Assembly: GCA_958450365.1 (NCBI GenBank) | Contig: CAUEEP010000926.1 | Location: forward strand, 1,039,501 to 1,103,500 | DNA from: Mesorhabditis belari | Taxonomy: Eukaryota > Nematoda > Chromadorea > Rhabditida > Rhabditidae | DNA: 64,000 nucleotides | Direction of reading: 5' to 3' | Shown: positions 56,405 through 64,000 of the stretch, piece after piece | How positions within the stretch are numbered: position 1 is the first letter of the stretch | Layout of the letters: every line of letters begins with the position of its first letter | Made by a program: the position numbers and the translations under genes | Notes under the pieces: generated by a model | Told to the model about the DNA's origin: nothing | The model's input: only the letters and a program-made list of their open reading frames with translations | Database searches by the model: none

Positions 56405-56665
56405 AAGCTGTATCTTCCAAAGATGTACTCATCCTCTCACCTATTTGTCTTTCTGCGGGTCCTTTGCTGAGTCTTGTCGCAATTGTATCGGCACGGCCTT
56501 GACTGATGATGTTTTTTGTGCCTTTGTCCCTTACAATGCAATGATTTACCTATTTATTTTTGAAAGGTTGTGTATTTTCTTTTTTTGCATTATTTTGTGC
56601 TTGTTATCTATGAACATATTTATAAACAAAGTCAAAAAATAATTCAGAGATCAAACGTGTAAAAA

Positions 56666-59600
56666 CTACTTTTTCTTTCCTCCACGTTCCTTAGTTCCAA
56701 GAGAAAGGAAAGCATGTTGACTGATATTGTAGTAAGCAAAAGAGTTCGTATCTTTCAACACAAAGCTCTAAATTTTTTCATTTGCAAGAACAATTTATTA
56801 GAACTTACTTCGAAATTGAGCTTCTGTTTGTTAACAGGCATTTGGTATCGATCAAAAACTTTCTGTTTGAGAGTTGAGACCTAAAATATATTTACAACAA
56901 CCAAAAAACAATTAGTACCATGGCTGCTGACTCGACGTTGAATGAGACCACGCTCCCATCTAGTTGCCATTGAGGATCTTGTGGGAGAAGAATACGCACT
57001 TCGATTGTTGGAGGGACCTGAACAACCAAAATAAAGAAAAACACAGAACTATTACCTTTGCGAGCCAAGCATGCTCTGGCTCCAAGTCGTCTTCAGTCTT
57101 TTGTTTTTTAGCTGGTGGTTGAGCGGCAAAATCCATTTGTGGTCTAAATTAACAAATAAAACTAGAAACGTTTCAAAACCTTACCTTGGAGGAATACTTG
57201 CAAGCATTGGCATTGGGGCTGGAGCCGAAATGATTGGAACTGCCATGGGTACGATTGGCATCCCTGGGACAGCAATCTTAAATAAAATTTTAACGAAAAC
57301 ACTTTCTAGAAACAAACCGTTGGAACCATAGGTCCGCGCATTAGAATTGGAGGGAGGCCAGGCATCAAATGAGGAGCCGGTGGAAGAGATCGAGCTGGAA
57401 TCGGAATTGCAGATGGAGGAGCCGGAATTGAAGCAGGTGGTGGCATTGGTGGACGAACAATCGGTGCCTAAAACGCGTTAAAAACTTTTTATAAGGCTGT
57501 ACATACATGTGCTTGAGGTGGCGGTGGAATTTCTGAAGCAGCAGATGCCGGTTGAGCTCCAATGCGTTCCTTTTCTGGATCGGGTACATAACCGTGTTGA
57601 CGATGAAGATCTTTAAGCTGTTGCTCGAGAGTCACCTAAATTCACTTGTATCTTGAAAAAACACCCAAACTGACCTTCTTTTGTGCTTCACGCGTTGCAC
57701 TTTCCATTGTTTCTGCAGTACCATCCCAAATCTAAAATATAACATTTATACGCATTGCATAAATTACAAGTCAACGGTTAATTTTCACTCATTTTAGCAC
57801 TTACTCCATCCTTTGTTGGTTTGTTAGGAGCATCAGCTTCCCCAAGTTTCTTTCCGATGATTGTTTGTTTAGCACCTTCTTCTCCAACTCCGAAAATATC
57901 AGTACGACGGTCAGCAAATCTAAGAAAACATTCGATTAAGACTTATAACTTGAAAACTCACTTGTTAAGATTTTTCGAGATATCCATTCCAGGAGCAAAC
58001 ACGCCTTCTTCGGCAGAGGTCTGAGCAATACGTGCGTCGCGTTCTTCCTTGTATTGAGAGTCAACTGTGTTATATCTAAACCATTACACAGATTTACGTG
58101 CAACTATCACAATATTGACAAACCTGACGTGCTCGGTAATCTTATTTTTGGGCATCTTTTCTCCAGTGAGCGGAGAGATTATCCATTCTTCGACCGTGGG
58201 GCGTCGAGTAATATCTAGAGCGATTAAGTTGATAAATGATAGGTTTTGAGTATTGCATTAAATAACGAGTACTAAATATACCTCTCTTCGGGTCATAATC
58301 TTCTCGAATGAGAATATTTCCTTGTTTGGTTGGAGCGTTTGGTATTGGCTGATTAAGCATATCCGCAGGTAGATCATCCCCAAGTCCGGTTGAGCGTGGC
58401 AAATTAATGGCTGGTGCCGAAGAAAGTGTTGGTGCAATCTATAAAAACAAAAATTTTTTGAAAACTCTTACCAACATACCTCGTGTGCAATTTCTTGTTC
58501 ATCTTCACTATCACTTTCCTCCATGTCCATAGCAGCGTCTTGATTAGCCTTTTCTTGTTCTTTTCTTGCCTCGAGTAAAACTCGGGCTCCAACATCCGCA
58601 GACGTGCAAAGCCCGGGCAGATTTCCTACACTTGTGATAAAAGTATTAGATAGAATAAAGTAACCGTTTTCCAATATTAGTTACTATAACTTACCAAGAT
58701 CTTGTGCAGAAAAGTCGACCGTTTGTACAAGAACAAAATCATGCCAATCGATTTGTGCATAAGCAACTCGCTCCTTTTCAGCCTCAGCATCCGCTTTATC
58801 CTACAACAAAAATAAGATTAGGTTTAAAATGAAAGCTCACTTTCAAGCTTTTCTGATATTTCTCCCATCTCACACGACGTTCAACTTCGTCAAGCAGCTT
58901 TTTCTTATTTTCTCTCTCAGAACGCAGCTCGTCCACAATCGTTTTCGATGGGATTAGAACCTAAATCACTAATAGAAATGGGTTAAACAACAAACCATAC
59001 CTTTGTATATTGTTCAACAAGCTGAGAAAAATATTGAAAGTTGCTGTGTTGTGGCTTCAAGAAGTCAAATTGATAATTTCGCATCTAAAGTTCAAATTAA
59101 AAAACAAACAAAACAACTTTCATTACCTCGCGATTCATCAAATTTGTCATAAATTGGCGTCCATTTCGAGCAACGAAAAGTGCCGTGAGTTTGATCAAGT
59201 CCCTAACATTGAATATTTAGTATATGCTACCAGATACTGAAGTAACTTACAAATCAAATGCGTTGATCGTAGTTGGCTCATCGGAAAATTCGTATTTAGT
59301 AGGAGGACGAGTGATTGTCTAAAATCAAACAAATTATACAACTAATCGAAAAGAGTCCAACTCACTTCTGCCACTTTCTTTACGTGTTCTTTCACTGCAT
59401 CAGGGACTTGTACCCTTGGTGCTTCAGTTTTTCCTTCTTGCAGTTCTTTCACCTAAAATAAACTGCTGCTCAAAAATCGAACCAATGTTTAAATACCTTA
59501 TGTTTGTAGTAAGCGTTGTATGGATCAGTAGGAGACAAGAACGTGAATCTAAAAATTTGATACATGGTCGAAATCTTTAAGCTTACTTTAGATTGGCGGC

Positions 59601-59844
59601 TTCTTTTTCACGAATTTTGTTCTCAAAGTCGACACCATTTCTAGCCACGAAGTTCGCGGTTTTATCAACAATAGCTAAATTCTCAGGATTAGATAGATTC
59701 TAAAAGATAAAACTCACTTCTTATATCAGGAGGTGGATAGATGAGGCCAATGATTGCCTTTCCACTCATACTCGCTTCTGTGTTCATCGAGTCTTCCTCT
59801 CTCCGGGAGACAACAGGCGGTGGTGGCGCAGTTACGGGCGGCAT
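56666..59844 (-). CDS. prp-21: Splicing factor 3A subunit 1 (SF3A1/Prp21)
   Basis: U2 snRNP component needed for the pre-spliceosome. The protein starts MPPVTAPPPPVVSRREDS. SURP/SWAP module 1 is IVDKTANFVARNGVDFENKI with FTFLSPTDPYNAYYKHKV (59720-59500). SURP module 2 is DLIKLTALFVARNGRQFMTN with FDFLKPQHSNFQYFSQLVEQ (59200-59010). A charged central part follows (KSLKDKADAEAEKERVAYAQ, MDMEESDSEDEQEIAHE). Then comes the GNILIREDYDPKR block (near 58290) and a Pro-rich stretch with Gly and Ala (57200-57570). The C-terminal ubiquitin-like domain has VSTLKQKVFDRYQMPVNKQK and ends LGTKERGGKKK, the RNA-contacting RGG-like tail of SF3A1. The ATG is two bases after a GATTTAG acceptor. It is last in a candidate three-gene operon. 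Confidence 0.94.
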
Positions 59845-60059
59845 TTCCTAAATCAGAATGTTTGCACCACAATATAACACTACACATAACAAGACAATTC
59901 TAATTCACATAGATATCCTGAATGGTTAGCAACCGGAAATCAAAAACCCATTATGCAAATGAATTTATTAAGTTCTGCATACAAAATGAGATCAAAATAC
60001 CCGCGTATAACCAACAAAATGAGGACACACAAAAGCAAAAAGACACATAAAAATTAATT

Positions 60060-60828
60060 TTAATTCGTAAATATTCGACTAGAAACATCTTCGCAGAGCC
60101 ATGTCATCGCTTCTAGTAAATTTTCTCCAGTTATTGCCGAGCACGGGTAAATTTTCCAATGGTGCGACTTGATAGCGTCCAAGTTCAAAATCTAAAAACA
60201 TTGTTATTGAATTGTCATAATAAGAACTATTTTAAATCCTTTAGCATGGAAAAATAGCAAACTTTTGCTATATCTTCGCATTTGACCGCTGAGCGAATAT
60301 CCTGTTTGTTAGCAAACACCAAAAGTGTGGCACCAAGCAGTCTTTCTTCTTGCAGTAATTTCTAAAAAAAATTCTGTACAAGGCTCCGAAAAAAGTAAAC
60401 TAACGCCTAACTCCTCTGCACACATTTGTAATCGTTCTCGATCCGTTGAATCCACAACCCAAACTAGAGCTTCGGTCTAATTGTAAAATTTATTTTCATA
60501 AAAACTGAGGACAAGTACTTGCTCAAAATAGTTTTTCCAGTAGGAGCGCAGACTTCTTTGACCACCAACATCCCAAAGATTTAGGTTGAAGTTTTGAAAT
60601 TCAACTGTCTCGATGTTAAAACCTAAATCGATATATTGCTTCTGATAAGAGTTTAATGAGATTCGAAAATCTTGTTAACTCACCAAATGTAGGTTCCACT
60701 TTACTCGTATCTTCGCCCAGAAACTTCTTGGTAACAGTCGTCTTGCCGGCATTATCGAGCCCAAGTATTAAAATGCGGATCTCGCGCTCTTTTGCGCGCA
60801 TTTTTCGTATGACGGTTAAAAGACCCAT
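60060..60828 (-). CDS. evl-20: ARL2 small GTPase
   Basis: Arf-like GTPase that works with tubulin cofactors in tubulin folding and microtubule cytoskeleton assembly. The product of about 184 residues starts [20 protein letters not shown]. The G1 motif is GLDNAGKT, the switch I Thr is in [14 protein letters not shown]3 is [14 protein letters not shown]4 is NKQD and G5 is CSAITG. The end is [10 protein letters not shown]. Gly2 is retained. The start MGLLT and the SSRIFT end are diagnostic of ARL2. The ATG lies directly after a splice acceptor (ATCTTTAG|ATGGG), so the mRNA is probably trans-spliced at the start codon. Gaps of 232 bp to eif-3.G and 215 bp to prp-21 fit an operon. Confidence 0.95.
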
Positions 60829-61060
60829 CTAAAGATGTATTTGCTAAAAAAAGAACTGACACATATAACGTTTAGATATAAAACGTACATACGACAAATT
60901 AATTTTCAAAAATTGATAAAAATTTATTTAACAATATCAACCCAAAACTGTAAACGAACAATAAAACATAACCATAAAATTTCTTCAACAGACCGGTTCC
61001 ACAGAACATCAATTATTACTTGGTCTAAATCAGTTTTAATACCACTTAAATAAAAAAAAC

Positions 61061-62232
61061 TCACTTTGCAAGCTCGACGTGCATGACCATGTGCTCATAT
61101 TTATAACCATTCAGCTTTTCTATGGCTTTCTCAGCATCAAGTCGCAAATCGTAAGTGATGTAGGCGAAACCTTTTGGTAAGTTGGTCTGTTTGTCTCGGG
61201 CAATGAAAACACGCTAAACAAAAAAGATTAAATTTTTTGATTTATTTTGTTCAACCTGAACACGACCCATACGAGTAAACAGTTCTCGAAGCTCTTGCTC
61301 GTCGACTTCTTGGGGCAAATTGGTGACACGACACGTGTTTTCATCGGAGCTGAAAAATCAAGATAAGGAGACAATTAGTTGCAGCCTTACCGTCGTTGAT
61401 CGGGACGTTCACCGCCTCGCATTCCTGGGGCCATATAGCGTCCAGGCGCGCCAGGGCCAGCTGGTTTCTCTGGGGCAGCGTTCAAATCAACTTCCTCTTC
61501 AACTTGATACATTTCCTAAAATTAATTAGAATAACTTTTCCAACAGACAAAAAACCTTGTATGGGCAATTAGTCGACCAATGGTCGTTGGCTTTGCAATG
61601 ACGACAATGCTCACGAGAAGTTGTTTTAGCCTAAATATTGATAAATTATTCTTAGGAAATAAAAATGTCACCTGTTGTTTCTCCTCTTGCACATCAAGAA
61701 TTTGCTCTCCAGCACGATTCCTCACAAATTGCATTTCAACCTCTTCCGCAACATAAGTAGTTGAGACCTGGATCATCCAATAGTTATGATTCGATTTAAA
61801 TCCGATACTTGAGGTCCTGGCGGGTCATTCTGGCAAACACCAAACTTCCAGCCAACCTCTTCGTTCGGCCACCGAGCGGGGGACCTTCTTGGTGACGATC
61901 TTGAATTGAGTGACGACCTAAAACTAGGCCATAAAATAAAATATCAGTATAAATAAAACTCATTAACATTAAAAAAAGACTACTTGTTTAATGGTTCACC
62001 TTGTAGACTTTTCCATCCTCTTCCACCATATCGGTTACTGTCTTAACGCCATCCTTGATAGATTCACTGCGAGCTAAAGTAAAAAATTTTAGCTTCTTGA
62101 GTATTCTTTCAAAAGATACTTTCTTGTTCAACGGCTTCGGCCCAGCTTTCAATTGCCTCGGGAGCAGAGCTCAAACTAAAATTAAACCGTTTTGAATAGT
62201 CAATCGAATACTTACAGATCAGCGGTCGCCAT
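61061..62232 (-). CDS. eif-3.G: Translation initiation factor eIF3 subunit g, with apparent 1-nt frameshift
   Basis: RNA-binding subunit of eIF3. It starts MATADLSSAPEAIESWAEAV. TVTDMVEEDGKVYK and VVTQFKIVTKKVPRSVAERR match the eIF3g N-terminus. The zinc knuckle is CRHCKANDHWSTNCPY (near 61580). The C-terminal RRM has TCRVTNLPQEVDEQELRELF (RNP2), RVFIARDKQTNLPKGFAYIT (RNP1) and a short end, VMHVELAK. In the exon at about 61815-61918 the frame that codes for AERRGW does not continue. The conserved next block (KFGVCQNDPPGPQ) is read one base out of step, near 61847-61856. Frames on either side are otherwise consistent with the flanking introns. This could be a sequencing indel, a real mutation, or programmed frameshifting. 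Gene identity is not in doubt. Confidence 0.9.
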
Positions 62233-63129
62233 TTGTCGGTCTTCCTTTCAAACGTGGCAAGAAAACACCTAAAAATAGAGTATTAAAGTAAAAAGAAGTC
62301 GGAAAAAACAAAAACGAAACGAAAATTTCAAGTCAATTCGCAATTTGAGGGTGAGGAAATTCCGAATATTGCCCCAGTCTGCAGAGGCTTAGCGCTACGG
62401 TAGCCGGGGTGCCTTTAAGGGAACAGTGTGCAGATCATGGGTCAATGTCTGTTGGCGAATTTTGGACCTTTGCCAACCCCTTTGGCCTCTATCCAGATAG
62501 GCAAAAATCAGGTGTGCCACACAAATAATGGTATCAGTTCGCTAATTTGGCTTTGTTTTTGATCGCAGAATTGATTCCACGGGCGATGAGCTGGTCTGCT
62601 AAATTTGCGATTGCTTGGAAACACTTTTAAGCGTTTAAAAATAAAAAATTTGAAATGAAAGCTCGTTTTCTTGTTGTTTCAGCTTTGAAAATGTTCTTGA
62701 ATTTAATTTTTCTTTGAATTGATTCGTAAAAAATTCTCTGAATCAAAAAAATTCTGGAGCTATGTTTATCATTGAAAAATTGGCTTGCAAAATCCTTTTA
62801 AACTTTGCTTTTTAACTTTAAACTTAAACTTCTAAACTAAAATTTTAAAGTTGTTCCCCTTTTCGCAAAAACAGAAATGATTTCAAAATAAAAACTTTAC
62901 TTTCCTACCATATTTCATTTCCTTTTTTTGCACAAAGGTCATTTCTTAAAAATAACTAAAAATAAATAAGTTTCCCGTTTTTTCAGTGAATATCTTTTCG
63001 GCTCTTTTTGGGTATTCGGCTTATGCAAGCGGCGATCGCGCTGTGCCATTTCTGCGAGACGCACGGGCCGAGAGTTGTCATTACATGCCAACCGATACGG
63101 GAGTTTGTTTTTGCAATACTATTGCAATA
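62233..63129. other. Upstream region of eif-3.G, no gene seen
   Basis: About 900 AT-rich bases, presumably carrying the eif-3.G (operon) promoter. Open frames of 60-63 codons near 62986-63199 overlap the transposon end and look like noise. Confidence 0.55.
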
Positions 63130-64000
63130 CAGTCATGGACAAAAGTCTTTACCCCTACCGAGGTCAGCTTTTAAAACGCAAAATTTTTCAACTTTTTAAC
63201 AAGTTTTAAAAATTGTTTTCAAAGCATTTTGTAGCATTTTTACTCTAGTTTTTATATCCCATAACCAAAAGAAACAACCATTTATTTTAGGCAAAAGAAC
63301 GACGTTAACAAAAAAAAACCCTCAAAACAGGTGGACAAAAGTCTTTACCCCTTTTCAACTTTTTATTTTCTTGCTGTTGTTTCGTTATTTTTCACATAAC
63401 AATGCTTTATTATTTTTTAATTCTAGCGATGCCTGGAGCCTATCTGACCACTCCCGACAAAGAAAAGATTGTGGAAGCAAGGAAACGAGGCGACAAAGTA
63501 AAAGATGTTGCGAGCGTATTCAAATGCAGCCCCCGAAACGGTGAAAAAGCTTTGCAAGAAAGAAAAGCGACTGGAATTCTTCACCGAGCATTCAAAACAG
63601 GTCGTTCACCCGTCACAACACCAAGAGAAGACAAGGTTCTAATTTTGGCCCACAAAAGGATCCAAATCTTAATGCTTCCGAGGGAGTCAGATTAATCAAG
63701 CATCAATTTAACAAGGACATCAATCGAAAGACATAAGCGGCGTTTGATTCATGCAGGATTGATGACTAGAAGACCTGCCAAGAAGGCCTGATGGTCGCCA
63801 AACACCGGAAGATTCGACTCGACTTTGCCGAGAAGTATGAAAGTTGGACAAGCAACGACTGGGCCAATGTCATCTTCACCGATGAATCGAAGATCAACCT
63901 TTTCAATCCCGACGGCAATCATTTGATCCGGAGACCTGTCGGACAACGATATAGCACCAAATACCTTCGTGCGACAGTCAAATTTGGTGGCGGATCAATC
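63130..64000 (+). mobile_element. Tc1-like transposon, left end, runs off the window
   Basis: After TA (63128-63129) the element begins CAGTCATGGACAAAAGTCTT, the CAGT start usual for Tc1 elements. A second copy of TGGACAAAAGTCTTTACCCC lies inside at 63332-63351, 196 bp in, in the same orientation. This gives the two-direct-repeat (IR/DR) end known from Tc3 and Sleeping Beauty. A transposase relic follows. The right end is outside the window. Confidence 0.85.
63429..64000 (+). pseudogene. Broken Tc1-family transposase
   Basis: DDE transposase of a Tc1/mariner-type element. The helix-turn-helix start (PDKEKIVEARKRGDKVKDVA) is in one frame. Frame then shifts near 63530, where a run of five C follows TGCAG, and shifts back near 63560. 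A TAA stop interrupts it near 63735, followed by another shift before RLDFAEKYESWTSNDWANVI. The first catalytic Asp is visible in FTDESKINLF, followed by RRPVGQRYSTKYLRATVKFG. The 3' part, with the other catalytic residues, is beyond the window. With these breaks no active protein can be made. Confidence 0.88.

Overview
This is a piece of nuclear genome from a nematode, probably a rhabditid-type chromadorean. The best matches I can recall for nearly every gene are Caenorhabditis genes. Introns are mostly 40-70 bp, with TTTTAG or TTTCAG acceptors. Many start codons lie a few bases after a splice acceptor that has no matching donor, which is the mark of spliced-leader trans-splicing. I cannot name the species. 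No bacterial, plasmid, phage or CRISPR sequence is present.

Layout. 1-2848: gene-poor, with minisatellites and a 97-bp direct duplication. 2849-11627 (+): a secreted, acidic, Thr-rich protein with several Ser-Gly sites and a C-terminal ShKT domain. It is built from about 23 tiny exons in a gene swollen by minisatellites, palindromic transposon relics and an antisense tRNA-Val(CAC). 12124-15269 (-): atypical protein kinase C (pkc-3). 16098-23265 (-): the 5'-3' exoribonuclease xrn-1. 23644-27058 (-): a RECQ5 helicase (rcq-5), divergent from 27712-31397 (+), a DNA ligase III with a PARP-type finger at one end and a PBZ finger at the other. 32700-34862 (-): mitochondrial-type arginyl-tRNA synthetase. 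36033-42082 (+): RIC1, part of the Rab6 GEF. 42410-42924 (-): only the C-terminal third of a DIMT1 rRNA dimethyltransferase. 43044-45542 (+): cystinosin (ctns-1), 5' end uncertain. 46558-48555 (-): ADP-forming succinyl-CoA ligase beta. 48913-50994 (-): OGFOD1-type prolyl hydroxylase. 51519-52886 (+): 3-hydroxyisobutyrate dehydrogenase. 53322-56404 (+): a GH47 alpha-1,2-mannosidase. 56666-62232 (-): prp-21 (SF3A1), evl-20 (ARL2) and eif-3.G in one orientation with gaps of 215-232 bp, a possible operon. 63130-64000: a decayed Tc1-like transposon that runs off the window.

Most of the genes are housekeeping functions with no shared pathway. The exceptions are the divergent DNA-repair pair rcq-5 and ligase III, and the three-gene RNA-processing and translation cluster. 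The non-ordinary content is the proteoglycan-like gene, the PBZ-tipped ligase, the headless DIMT1 beside cystinosin, an apparent 1-nt frameshift in eif-3.G, and at least ten short palindromic transposons. Several of those have clean target-site duplications: TA, TTAA, or 8 bp.
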